Shown here: positions 1 to 7,652 of the stretch, piece after piece | Numbering within the stretch: the stretch's first letter is position 1 | How the letters are laid out: each line of letters begins with the position of its first letter | Source of the DNA: Methylobacterium sp. CB376 | GTDB taxonomy: Bacteria > Pseudomonadota > Alphaproteobacteria > Rhizobiales > Beijerinckiaceae | NCBI RefSeq assembly: GCF_029714205.1 | Contig: NZ_CP121648.1 | Span: forward strand, 2,046,001-2,110,000 | DNA: 64,000 bases | Direction of reading: 5' to 3' | The notes under the pieces: model-generated | Database searches by the model: none | What the model was told of the DNA's origin: nothing | The model's input: only the letters and a program-made list of their open reading frames with translations | Program-made: the position numbers and the translations under genes

Positions 1-77
1 GTCCGACGAAGCGGATGCCGGTCCGTCGAAGACGAGGCGGCAGGATCGAAGATCGAGACCTGCGCCCGGTTGCAACG
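1..77. repeat. Left copy of a 77-bp inverted repeat
   Basis: This stretch is nearly identical to the reverse complement of 2481-2557: about 72 of the first 75 bases match by direct comparison. It may continue beyond the left edge. It ends 15 bp before the stop of the binding-protein gene, and its partner lies 61 bp after the stop of the ArsR/SRPBCC gene, so both copies sit just downstream of a gene with the same relative orientation. This suggests a dispersed 3' element, not a transposon end; no transposase is present. Confidence 0.8.
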
Positions 78-92
78 TGATCGGGCGTTGCT

Positions 93-1307
93 CTAGTTCG
101 ACGCCTTCTCCTTCATGCGCACGACGCCCGCGTTCTTGGCGTCCTCGTCCTTGGCGTAGACGATGCGGCCGTCCTGCACCTTGCCGAACACGACCATGTT
201 GCGGGTGATGGCGTTGTGGTCGGTCTTGGTGAAGGGGTGGTCGTAGGTCGTCACCACGCCCTCGACCTTCTCCTTCAGGTCCTCCAGCGCCGCGCGGATC
301 TTCGGCCCGTCGGTGCCGCCGGCCTGCTTGATCGCCGCGGCCAGCAGGTAGACCGAATCGTAGCCCTGCGCGCCCGCCACCGGGGTCGGGATCTTGGAGA
401 CCTTGTAGGTGGCGTAGTAGCCCTCGAGGAAGGCCTTGCGCCGGGGCAGGGTCTTATCCTCGATGAAGGTCTGGGGCATGGTCACGCCGTTGCCGTTCGG
501 CCCGGCGATGTCGATGAAGCTCTGCATCGAGGACGGCCACGAGGTGATCATCGGCACCTTCCAGCCGAGCTTGGCCATGCCGTTGGCGATCTGGCCGAGT
601 TCCGGCCCGATCCCGTAGGCCAGGATCACGTCCGCGCCCGCCGCCTGCGACTTCAGCAGCTGGGGCGTCATGTCGACGTCCTTGATGTTGAATTTCTCTA
701 CGGTGACCGGGGTCACGCCCTTGGTCTTGAGATATTTCTCCAGATCCTCGCGCCCGAGCTGGCCGTAATTGGTGGAATCGGCCAGGATCGCGATCTTCTT
801 GAAGCCGCGGGTGATCGCCTCGTCGGCCATCATGCCGGCCTGCAGCACGTCGTAGGCCGAGGTCCGGAACACGTAATTGGCGTCGTAATCCGGCGGGTTG
901 AACTGGTTGGTGATGATCGTGCCGGTCGCCACGTTGTTGATCACCGGGATCTCGGCTTCCTGGTAGAAGCGCTGGGCCGCGAGCGCCACGCCGGTGTTGA
1001 TGAAGCCGAGCGTGGCGACGACCTTCTCCTTGTTGATCAGTTCCTGGGCGACCTGGGCCCCGACCTCGTTCTTGGCCTCGTCGTCGCGCTCGACGATCTG
1101 GAGCTGGCGGCCGAGCACGCCGCCCTTCTGGTTGATCTCCTGCACCGCGAGCCGCACGCCGTCGCGCATCGACACGCCCATCGACGAGGATCCGCCCGTG
1201 AAGGGCCCGGACACGCCGATCTTGATGGGGTCCGCGGCCCGGGCCGGGCCGGCGAGGATCGTCGCGCAGGCGAGCGCCGCCGCGAGGGCGGTGACGGGCA
1301 ATCGCAT
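93..1307 (-). CDS. Branched-chain amino acid-type ABC transporter substrate-binding protein
   Basis: This is a 404-residue periplasmic binding protein of the LivJ/LivK (Peripla_BP_6) family. The start at 1307 is chosen because it gives a clean signal peptide (MRLPVTALAAALACATILAG, cleavage near ARAAD) and follows a GGAGGAG ribosome site; the reading frame is open further upstream but that part is low-complexity. The mature protein opens with the family signature PIKIGVSGPFTGG and carries the two-lobed fold pattern through to the C-terminus. It would capture an amino acid, amide or organic acid for an ABC importer. No permease or ATPase gene is nearby, so it is an orphan or its partners lie left of the window. 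The ligand cannot be told from sequence. Confidence 0.9.
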   Translation of the reverse strand: MRLPVTALAAALACATILAGPARAADPIKIGVSGPFTGGSSSMGVSMRDGVRLAVQEINQKGGVLGRQLQIVERDDEAKNEVGAQVAQELINKEKVVATLGFINTGVALAAQRFYQEAEIPVINNVATGTIITNQFNPPDYDANYVFRTSAYDVLQAGMMADEAITRGFKKIAILADSTNYGQLGREDLEKYLKTKGVTPVTVEKFNIKDVDMTPQLLKSQAAGADVILAYGIGPELGQIANGMAKLGWKVPMITSWPSSMQSFIDIAGPNGNGVTMPQTFIEDKTLPRRKAFLEGYYATYKVSKIPTPVAGAQGYDSVYLLAAAIKQAGGTDGPKIRAALEDLKEKVEGVVTTYDHPFTKTDHNAITRNMVVFGKVQDGRIVYAKDEDAKNAGVVRMKEKASN

Positions 1308-1570
1308 GAGGGTCTCCTCCGAGGTCGCTTCTTTGCTTGCCGGCCCGTTGGGATCGGACCTTGGGGCCGGGATGAAACGGGAATTGGCAGCGCTTGTCGA
1401 CTGCGTCTTTAGATGTAGACGCTGGGGCCCGAGGCGTCCCGCGCGCCCTCGCGGCGCGCGACAGCTTGCGGATGTCACGCGCCGCGATGCACGCCCGCGG
1501 CGAGAACTCCGCGGGCGCAAGCAAAGCCGCCGGCGGCGCGGCGCGGGGCCGGGCGGCCGACTCCCCGGCC

Positions 1571-1598
1571 TTGACAGGTGACCAAGAAGTCACATAAC
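1571..1598 (+). promoter_or_regulatory. Promoter with embedded palindrome for the ArsR/SRPBCC gene
   Basis: A TTGACA box (1571-1576) and a CATAAC box (1593-1598) are separated by 16 bp. The spacer contains the inverted repeat GTGAC-N6-GTCAC (1578-1593), the usual place for an autorepressor to bind. The predicted transcription start falls 1-3 bases before the ATG at 1607, so the mRNA would be almost leaderless. Confidence 0.6.
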
Positions 1599-1606
1599 CA
1601 CGCGGC

Positions 1607-2419
1607 ATGGATCGGGTCTTCGAAGCTCTGGCGCATCCGGCCCGGCGGGCGCTGCTCGATCTCCTGGTCGCGCGCGACGGCCGGACGCTGGCCGACCTGC
1701 ACCGGAACGGATCCGCCCCGATGACGCGGTTCGGGGTGATGAAGCACCTGCGCGTGCTGGAAGAGGCCGGCCTCGTGACGGCGCGGCGGCACGGGCGCGA
1801 GAAACTCCACTACCTCAACCCGGCTCCCATCCAGCAGGTCGCGGACCGCTGGATCAGCCGGTTCGCCGCGCCGTTCGTGCGCACCATGGTCGACATCAAG
1901 GATCGGCTCGAAGGCAGCGATCCGCAGCACGGGAGATCTCCTGCGATGACCGAAGCGGCCCCGCGCCACGTCTACGAACTCTACATCGCGGCGACGCCGC
2001 AGGCGGTGTGGGACGTGCTGACGGACGACGCCAAGACCCCGCTCTACCAGCACTTCAACATGACCTCGCGCACCCAGTGGCGGGTCGGGGGCGCCATCAC
2101 CTTCCTGATGGGCGAGCGCCCGGTGATCGTCGGCGAGATCGTCGAATTGTCGCCGCCGGGGCGCCTCGTGATGAGCTTCCACGCCCGCTGGTCGCCGGAG
2201 GTCGCCGCCGACGCGCCCTCCCGCGTCACCTGGGAGATCACCCCGGCGGGGCCGAAGGCCTGCCGGCTGAGGCTGATCCATGACGGCTTCGCCGGGGACA
2301 CCGCCACCGCGCGGGCGGTCACCGCGGGCTGGCCCGAGACGCTGTCGCGCCTCAAGACGCTGATCGAGACCGGCACGCCCCTGGAGGTCGAGGCCGCCTA
2401 CGCGCCGGCCGCCGGGTAG
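1607..2419 (+). CDS. ArsR-family HTH fused to an SRPBCC/AHSA1 domain
   Basis: The 270-residue protein joins two domains. Residues 1 to about 100 are an ArsR-type winged helix (FEALAHPARRALLDLL, then a recognition region around MTRFGVMKHLRVLEEAGLV). Residues about 118 to 260 are an SRPBCC/AHSA1 hydrophobic-pocket domain (VYELYIAATPQAVWDVLTDD). No metal-site cysteines of classical ArsR/SmtB are visible. Such fusions are known in actinobacteria and alphaproteobacteria; the pocket probably senses a small hydrophobic ligand. The start at 1607 has no Shine-Dalgarno site but fits the leaderless promoter just upstream. The gene is divergent from the binding-protein gene, which it might also control. 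Function is inferred. Confidence 0.88.
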   Translation: MDRVFEALAHPARRALLDLLVARDGRTLADLHRNGSAPMTRFGVMKHLRVLEEAGLVTARRHGREKLHYLNPAPIQQVADRWISRFAAPFVRTMVDIKDRLEGSDPQHGRSPAMTEAAPRHVYELYIAATPQAVWDVLTDDAKTPLYQHFNMTSRTQWRVGGAITFLMGERPVIVGEIVELSPPGRLVMSFHARWSPEVAADAPSRVTWEITPAGPKACRLRLIHDGFAGDTATARAVTAGWPETLSRLKTLIETGTPLEVEAAYAPAAG

Positions 2420-2480
2420 CGGGCCGGCACGGCGCAGGCCCGCTCACCTCCACGCGCCCGCCTGGAGCAGCGCCCGGTCA

Positions 2481-2557
2481 CGGTGCAATCGGGCGCAGGT
2501 CTCGATCTTCGATCCTGCCGCCTTGTCTTCGACGGACCGGCATCCGCTTCGTCGGAC
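2481..2557. repeat. Right copy of the 77-bp inverted repeat
   Basis: Reverse complement of 1-77 with only a few differences. It contains a near-direct repeat of about 10 bases (TTCGACGGAC and TTCGTCGGAC around 2529-2557). It lies between the ArsR/SRPBCC stop and the convergent exported-protein gene at 2678. Confidence 0.8.
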
Positions 2558-2677
2558 AATGCTCTCCGCATCATTCGCCGAAGCGGTCACCGGTTCGGCG
2601 GCGAACCGAAGGACCGCGTCGGCGAGAAACGCCGCGAAGCCAAGAGACCCAAGCAGAAGTGCCCCATGCCATTCTGC

Positions 2678-3568
2678 TCAGGGGGCGGCCTTGCCCGCCT
2701 CGTCCTTGGCCGGGACCTGGGTGATGCCGCCGATCACCCGGACCGGACGGTTGCCGGAATCCGGCGGGGTCTTCCAGCCGGGATCGGCGGCGGGCGCGTT
2801 CGCCGCGACCGCGGGCTTGGCGGGCTCGGGCGCGGCGTCGCGCTTCAGGGCCGGCCTCGGCTCGACGAGGGCGGCCGGGCTCTCGACGGGCTTCGGCGCC
2901 GGCTTGGCGGTCCTGCGCGGCGCCGCGGGGCGGCGGATTGCGGGATTGTCGGGATTGAGTCCGAGCGGGTTCGCGTCCCGCGCGGCGCTCGGGGTCGGCG
3001 CCGGGCGCGCGGCCTGGGGCAGGCTCCGCTCGGGCTGCGGCAGGGGCCGGGCGGCGAGGCGGGGCTCCTCCGGCAGCGGCCCGCCGCGGCCGTAGGACGG
3101 GATGCGGGGAAGCGGCACGACCTCGGGGTCCCGCGGCAGCGGCCGGCCGAGGTCGCCGGGCGGCGCGATGCGGGCCTCGGCCTCGGTCCAGCCGTAGCCG
3201 GGGCGGCGCGCGCCCGGGACGATGCCCGGCGGGTAGAGGGGCGCCTCGATCCGGTCGCGGTCGAGCACGCGGCCCGAGCGCGCATCGACCGTGAGCCGGA
3301 CCCGGTTGCCCCAGGGCGAATCGGCATCGAGCGTGTAGGTGTCGCCGTCGAAGCGCGGATGCGTGAAGCCCCGGTAGCCCTCGCGGCCGAGCCGCGCCAG
3401 CACGGCGCGGGGCGCGAGCACCGCGTCCACCTGCTCGGCCTCGTAGGAGACCTGCGCGCGGGCGGGCGAGGGCGCCGCGACGCCGAGCAGGGCGATCAGG
3501 CCCGCGAAGGCGAGCGCGGCCGCGGGGGCCGCGCTCCGAGTCGACCGCAGAGCGATCATGTCCCGCAT
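2678..3568 (-). CDS. Exported PepSY-like protein with a proline-rich tail
   Basis: I do not recognise a named family. The 296-residue product starts at 3568, where a signal peptide begins (hydrophobic segment AAALAFAGLIALLGVAA, cleavage near ARAQV). Residues about 40-110 contain a short alpha-beta unit (VLARLGREGYRGF ... YTLDADSPWGNRVRLTVDARSGRVLDRDRI) that resembles PepSY/YpeB-like periplasmic domains. The rest is proline/alanine-rich and low complexity. It is presumably periplasmic or envelope-associated. The upstream extension of the frame to 3874 is dominated by Arg/Pro shadow sequence and is rejected. Confidence 0.6.
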   Translation of the reverse strand: MRDMIALRSTRSAAPAAALAFAGLIALLGVAAPSPARAQVSYEAEQVDAVLAPRAVLARLGREGYRGFTHPRFDGDTYTLDADSPWGNRVRLTVDARSGRVLDRDRIEAPLYPPGIVPGARRPGYGWTEAEARIAPPGDLGRPLPRDPEVVPLPRIPSYGRGGPLPEEPRLAARPLPQPERSLPQAARPAPTPSAARDANPLGLNPDNPAIRRPAAPRRTAKPAPKPVESPAALVEPRPALKRDAAPEPAKPAVAANAPAADPGWKTPPDSGNRPVRVIGGITQVPAKDEAGKAAP

Positions 3569-3743
3569 TCCCTTGGTTTCGGGGCGGTGGGGTTCTCTCC
3601 CCGCATCCCCTTGTGCTCGGACCCGGCGAGTTAGACCTGCCGATTGGGGCGGGAATGCGGGGAGATCGCGACGCGCGTCCTCCCGCGGTCCCGCGCGGGC
3701 GGGGCCGCGGGAGACGCATCGCGCGGGACCGCGCCGGACGGCG

Positions 3744-4244
3744 TCAGAAGGCGCCGTCGCCGAAGGGCCGGTAGCGGCGAATCCCGGGCGAGCGGCGCGG
3801 CCCGAACGGGCGCTCCGCCTCGGGCGGGCGGTAATCGGCGCCCGGATGTCCCCGGCCGGGCCGGTACTCGGCACCCGGATGGCCCGCGCGCGGCCGGTAC
3901 TCGGCGCCGTGCCGGTGGCGCCCCCGGGAGCCCGCGGCGCCGTGCCCGCCGAACTCGCCCCGGCGGATCCCGCCGCGGCCCGGCGCCCGCGGGCCGCCGT
4001 GGTGGCCGCGGCGAAAGCCGCCGAATCCGCCGCGGAAACCGCCGAATCCCCCGTGATAGCCGCCGCGGAAGCCGCCCCAGCCGCCGTGGAAGCCGCCGCC
4101 GTGGAAGCCGCCGCCGTGGAAGCCGCCGCCGTGGAAGCCGCCGCCGTGGAAGCCGCCCCCGTGGAAGCCGCGCGCCTCCGCCGATGGCATCGCGGCGAGG
4201 CCGAGGCCGAGCACGGCGAGTGTGATGATGACCGATCGGATCAT
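3744..4244 (-). CDS. Secreted Gly/His/Phe/Arg-rich repeat protein
   Basis: The 166-residue protein starts at 4244 with a clear signal peptide (MIRSVIITLAVLGLGLAAM, cleavage near AEARG). The mature part is extremely Gly-rich: six tandem GFHGG units, then GGF/RGG blocks, then an Arg/Tyr-rich tail with three AEYRP/ADYRP-type segments. Such proteins occur widely in Methylobacterium and Bradyrhizobium relatives, but no function is established to my knowledge. The His-Gly repeats could bind metal ions or form a flexible surface layer; this is speculation. The reading frame is open upstream to 4553, without support. Confidence 0.65.
   Translation of the reverse strand: MIRSVIITLAVLGLGLAAMPSAEARGFHGGGFHGGGFHGGGFHGGGFHGGGFHGGWGGFRGGYHGGFGGFRGGFGGFRRGHHGGPRAPGRGGIRRGEFGGHGAAGSRGRHRHGAEYRPRAGHPGAEYRPGRGHPGADYRPPEAERPFGPRRSPGIRRYRPFGDGAF
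4081..4170. repeat. Six 15-bp tandem repeats encoding GFHGG
   Basis: Six consecutive 15-bp units of the form CCGCCGTGGAAGCCG (plus strand) run without interruption, the last with one change. They encode GFHGG six times in the secreted protein at 3744-4244. The unit length keeps the frame when copies are gained or lost, so the number probably varies between strains. Confidence 0.95.
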
Positions 4245-4647
4245 GCGCTGTTCCAGACGTCTCCCGGACTTCCGTGTTCTGTCAGGCTGGCATCTCGGAC
4301 GGATCCGTCGAGCGTCTTCAGCTGGACTGGTTAACCGGGCGCCGGTCGCGCGCTCCCGGGCGATGCCCCGGTGATCGCTCCGGCGCCCGGCGCGGCGCCG
4401 CGCGTCGCCTCGATTGCGGTCGAGCGGCGTCGCGCGACGGCGCACGGTCGCGCCGCCCGCTCCATCCTGTCCGCGCGCCCGTCGCCGCGATCTCGCCCCG
4501 ATACGCTGGGACATCTCCGGCGATGCCCTGACGGACTCCGTTATGATCCCCAATGACTCAATTTTACTGAAGTTTAAGGTTTCATTAACACATCGTCACC
4601 CGTTTGGATGATGGCAGAATTACCCTGCCGTGATTTGATCACACGAG
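4245..4647. other. Intergenic region with an AT-rich core and a palindrome
   Basis: No convincing gene. The part at 4545-4640 is much richer in A/T than its surroundings and is probably the promoter zone for the flanking divergent genes. The palindrome GATCAC-N5-GTGATC (4637-4653) overlaps the GTG start of the small gene at 4648 and could be an operator. Confidence 0.5.
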
Positions 4648-4998
4648 GTGATCGCAAGTCTGGACCATGAAATGGGGATGAAACCGTCCATCTGCACTGC
4701 CGACGATCGGGCCGGCGCGGCGAAACGCTGGGGCGCTCCGGCCGGGTGGGGGCGGGGGAGCCTCACGCGCCTCGCGCCCGGCGTGATCGCGCTCAGCCTC
4801 TCGCTGCTGACCTCGCCGGTCTCCGAGATCGTGCGGGACCGCTCGCCGCGGCAGGGGGCGTGCGAGGCGGCCCTGCACGATGTCGGCCTGCGCGAGGAAT
4901 ACGCTCATACCGACCCGCTCCTGATCGAGCAGACGATCGGGGACGAGGACGCGCTCCAGAGGGACCTCGACGCCCTGACGGCCGGCTGCCAGTCCTAG
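4648..4998 (+). CDS. Small hypothetical protein with one hydrophobic segment
   Basis: I do not recognise this protein of up to 116 residues. Alternative starts are GTG 4648, ATG 4672 and ATG 4678; the ATG starts would remove the first 8 or 10 residues. A hydrophobic stretch (LAPGVIALSLSLLTSPV, about residues 43-59) could be a signal or membrane segment. The C-terminal part (CEAALHDVGLREEY ... IEQTIGDEDALQRDL) has a normal amphipathic composition, which supports a real gene over a shadow frame. It has no obvious operon partner. Confidence 0.45.
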   Translation: MIASLDHEMGMKPSICTADDRAGAAKRWGAPAGWGRGSLTRLAPGVIALSLSLLTSPVSEIVRDRSPRQGACEAALHDVGLREEYAHTDPLLIEQTIGDEDALQRDLDALTAGCQS

Positions 4999-5149
4999 CC
5001 GCCTCGCCTCGTCTGGCCGACGCGCGACCGGCAGCGCTCCCGCGACGCGTCGGGCCATCGCCGCCTTGAGGGCAGGCTCCGCCCGGACCGCGCCGCCCCG
5101 CTTGGGCCGGCTCCGGAGCCGGCGCGAGGGGGGCGCGCCGGAACCGCGC

Positions 5150-5938
5150 TCACTCCCGCGCGCCCGCCGCCCGCCTGAGCGTCGGCAGCCCGATCCCGGC
5201 GGCGTCGAACCCGCCATCCACCGCCAGGATCTGGCCGGTCACGTAGGCGGCCCGCGGACCGGCGAGGAACAGGATCGCCTCGGCGATCTCCTCCTCCAGC
5301 CCGTAGCGGTTGAGCGGCACCGCGTCGTGGTAGTCGGCGCGGATCGCCGGGCTGTGCACGGCCTTCGCCATGGCGGTGTCGACCGGGCCGGGGGCGACGG
5401 CGTTGACCCGGATGCCGAGCCCGGCGAGCTCGACTGCCTGCTGCTTGGTCAGGTGGGCGAGCCCCGCCTTGCTGGTTCCGTAGGCGACGCGCAGGGTCGA
5501 GGCGCGCAGCCCCGAGATCGACGTGATGTTGACGATCCCCCCGCCGCCCGTGCGGGCCATCACCGGCGCGGCGGCCCGGGCGCAGAGGAACGGCCCGGTG
5601 AGGTTCACCGCGAGCACGCGCGCCCACTCGGCCGGGCTCGTGTCGAGGAGCGGCTTGAACACCGCGACCCCGGCATTGTTCACCAGGGCGTCGAGCCGGC
5701 CGAAGCGGTCGGCCGTGGCCGCCACCGCCCGCTCGACCCCGGCCTCGTCGGAGACGTCGCAGGTGAGGGCGAGGACGCGCTCGGGCGCGTCGAGCCCCGA
5801 CGCGGCCGCGGCCAAGCCCTCGGCGTCGATGTCGAGGAGCGCCACCCGCCAGCCGTCGCGCAGGAAGAGCCGCGCCGTCGCGAGCCCGATGCCGCGGGCG
5901 GCGCCGGTGACGAGGGCGGTGCGGGCGGGCTCGGTCAT
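5150..5938 (-). CDS. Short-chain dehydrogenase/reductase (SDR)
   Basis: A 262-residue classical SDR that acts on an unknown alcohol/ketone pair with NAD(P)H. Visible motifs are the dinucleotide loop TGAARGIG near the N-terminus, NNAG at mid-protein, the catalytic Ser in ITSISG and the YxxxK pair in YGTSKAG. The acidic DID at the end of beta-2 (ALLDIDAEG) favours NAD(H) over NADP(H). The start at 5938 overlaps the stop of the cupin gene by 4 bp (ATGA), so the two are translationally coupled. The order cupin then SDR suggests a small catabolic pathway for a sugar acid, polyol or aromatic compound; the substrate cannot be assigned. Confidence 0.9.
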   Translation of the reverse strand: MTEPARTALVTGAARGIGLATARLFLRDGWRVALLDIDAEGLAAAASGLDAPERVLALTCDVSDEAGVERAVAATADRFGRLDALVNNAGVAVFKPLLDTSPAEWARVLAVNLTGPFLCARAAAPVMARTGGGGIVNITSISGLRASTLRVAYGTSKAGLAHLTKQQAVELAGLGIRVNAVAPGPVDTAMAKAVHSPAIRADYHDAVPLNRYGLEEEIAEAILFLAGPRAAYVTGQILAVDGGFDAAGIGLPTLRRAAGARE

Positions 5939-6381
5939 GCGGGATCTCCGGAGGGGGATGGCGGCGCGTTGCGCGCCATGAAGGTTTCGGGCGAGCCCTG
6001 CGCCGCGTCCACGAAGACGACGTCGGTCGGTGCCCGGCGCGGCGTGTCGATCGAGAGGAAGACCACGGGCTCGGCCAGGATGCGCGGCAGGGCGTGCACG
6101 GTGCCGCGCTCGAAGACCAGCAGGTGGCCGGGCCCGAACTCCGCCTCGGCCGCCGGGTCGCCGATCCAGAAGGTGCCCCGCCCCGAGACCACGTAGAGGT
6201 ACTCGTCGCATTCCCGGTGGAAGTGCGGCGGCGTCGGCCGGTAGACGCGGAAGACCCGCGCGCTCGCCGCCTCGCGGTCGGTCAGGTAGGTGTCGGCCAG
6301 CATCGTCTCGGCGGTGGCCGGCAGCGCCAGCGCCTCCGCGATGATGTCGAACCGGCCCGTGGCGGGCGTCCTCTCGGCCAT
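5935..6381 (-). CDS. Cupin-domain protein
   Basis: A 148-residue single-domain cupin. Motif 1 is seen as PPHFHRECDEYLYVVSGRG (His, His and Glu metal ligands, with a Cys in the spacing) and motif 2 as PGHLLVFERGTVHAL (final His ligand). Such proteins are mononuclear metal dioxygenases, isomerases or sugar-binding proteins. It is the first gene of a two-gene operon with the SDR, overlapping it by 4 bp. The start at 6381 follows a GGGAGGAGAC ribosome site. Confidence 0.85.
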   Translation of the reverse strand: MAERTPATGRFDIIAEALALPATAETMLADTYLTDREAASARVFRVYRPTPPHFHRECDEYLYVVSGRGTFWIGDPAAEAEFGPGHLLVFERGTVHALPRILAEPVVFLSIDTPRRAPTDVVFVDAAQGSPETFMARNAPPSPSGDPA

Positions 6382-6471
6382 CGTCTCCTCCCGCGGCCAG
6401 AGTGGACGCTCGGCCGCCCGCGCACAACCGGGGCGCGCCGATGCCCGGCGGACCGGGTTGTGGAGCGGGCC

Positions 6472-6563
6472 AAAAAAAAGGCCGCTCTCGCGAACGGCCC
6501 GAAGTCTAGGGAGGAAACGCCCAAGGAGGGCTGCGAGACCGCGACGCCATCGCGATCTCGCAA
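6472..6563 (-). ncRNA. Candidate alpha-r8 (MmgR-family) small RNA, copy 1
   Basis: About 92 nt on the minus strand. A 12-bp 5' hairpin with loop TGGCG (6533-6561) is followed by a single-stranded linker holding TTTCCTCCCT (minus-strand reading of 6508-6517), then a Rho-independent terminator (stem GGCCGT/GCGGCC at 6480-6499, followed by eight U). The 10-mer UUUCCUCCCU is the core I associate with the alpha-r8 family, whose member MmgR limits polyhydroxybutyrate in Sinorhizobium meliloti; its anti-Shine-Dalgarno character suggests pairing with ribosome sites. A second copy at 40427-40522 keeps the same architecture with compensatory changes in the 5' stem. It lies downstream of galU but has its own promoter. 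Confidence 0.75.
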
Positions 6564-6569
6564 TGCAAC

Positions 6570-6597
6570 ATTTAAGGCGCGCTGCAAAAACCGCAAG
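6570..6597 (-). promoter_or_regulatory. Promoter of small RNA copy 1
   Basis: On the minus strand CTTGCG (6597-6592) and TTAAAT (6575-6570) are 16 bp apart, a good housekeeping promoter for an alphaproteobacterium. Transcription would start near 6563, just before the first base of the 5' hairpin. Confidence 0.6.
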
Positions 6598-6638
6598 CGG
6601 AATTTAATGCGCGCCCCCGCTTCGCGCGCATGGCCGCC

Positions 6639-7508
6639 TCACGCTGTGCGCAGCAGCTCGGCTATTTCGCGCTTGAGGTCGTCGCGCAGGTCGTCGCGCG
6701 CGAGGGCGTAGGCGAGGTTGGCGACCAGGAAGCCGAGCTTCGAGCCGGTGTCGTAGGTCTTGCCGCGGTAGCGCATCCCGTAGAAGGCCTGGGTCTCGGC
6801 CAGCCGCTTCATGCCGTCGGTGAGCTGGATCTCGCCGCCCGCGCCCTTCTCGCCCCGGCCGAGGATGTCGAAGATCTCCGGCTGCAGGATGTAGCGGCCC
6901 GAGATGATGAGGTTGGAAGGCGCGGTGCCCCTCGGCGGCTTCTCCACCATGCCGGTGATCTCGAACGTGTCGCCGAAATCCTCGCCCACGCTGACGATGC
7001 CGTACTGGTGGGTCTGGTCGTGGGGCACCTCCTCGACCGCGATGACGTTGCCGCCGTGGCGCTCGTAGGCGGCGAGCATCTGCCGCATCGAGTCGCGGCT
7101 CAGCATGTCGGGCAGGATCACCGCGAAGGGCTCGTCGCCGACGATCTCGCGGGCGCACCAGACCGCGTGACCGAGGCCGAGCGGCGCCTGCTGGCGGGTG
7201 AAGCTGGTCTGCCCGGCCTGCGGCAGGTCGCGCTTCAACTCCTCGTAGGCTGCCTGCTTGCCGCGCTCCTGCAGGGTGCGGTCGAGCTCGAAGGCGATGT
7301 CGAAATGGTCCTCGATCACGCCCTTGCCGCGGCCGGTCACGAAGATGAAGTGCTCGATTCCCGCCTCCCTCGCCTCGTCGACCACGTGCTGCACCACCGG
7401 CCGGTCCACGACCGTCAGCATCTCCTTGGGCACCGCCTTGGTCGCCGGGAGGAAGCGGGTGCCCAGACCCGCGACGGGCAGGACTGCTTTGCGAATGGGC
7501 TTCATCAT
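6639..7508 (-). CDS. galU: UTP--glucose-1-phosphate uridylyltransferase
   Basis: A 289-residue enzyme making UDP-glucose from UTP and glucose 1-phosphate, the precursor for exopolysaccharide, lipopolysaccharide and glycolipids in the cytoplasm. The N-terminal nucleotide loop AVLPVAGLGTRFLPATKAVPKEML is classical GalU, as are VVDRPVVQHVVDEA, GLGHAVWCA and the late EIQLTDGMKRL. Length matches the family. Two adjacent ATG codons (7508 and 7505) are possible starts. The gene is divergent from galE, an obvious pathway neighbour: the two share the short region 7509-7652. Confidence 0.97.
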   Translation of the reverse strand: MMKPIRKAVLPVAGLGTRFLPATKAVPKEMLTVVDRPVVQHVVDEAREAGIEHFIFVTGRGKGVIEDHFDIAFELDRTLQERGKQAAYEELKRDLPQAGQTSFTRQQAPLGLGHAVWCAREIVGDEPFAVILPDMLSRDSMRQMLAAYERHGGNVIAVEEVPHDQTHQYGIVSVGEDFGDTFEITGMVEKPPRGTAPSNLIISGRYILQPEIFDILGRGEKGAGGEIQLTDGMKRLAETQAFYGMRYRGKTYDTGSKLGFLVANLAYALARDDLRDDLKREIAELLRTA

Positions 7509-7652
7509 GCGTGATCCGGTGAGACGAGGTGGGTCGGGCGAGGCCCCGCGCCGCTTAAGGCATAGCGCGCCGCGCCGCTACGGGACAGTTCATTGACGTG
7601 CGAGCGTCCGGCGTTAGTGATCGACCACGATGTGAAGCGGGGAGAGAGCGAG

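Noticed and set aside
2483..3634. Plus-strand frame opposite the exported PepSY-like protein
   Set aside because: Arg/Gly-rich shadow; the minus strand has a signal peptide and normal codon pattern.
4637..4653. GATCAC-N5-GTGATC as a LuxR or Crp operator
   Set aside because: Symmetric but too short, and it overlaps a possible start codon; no regulator linked. Kept only as a note in the intergenic entry.
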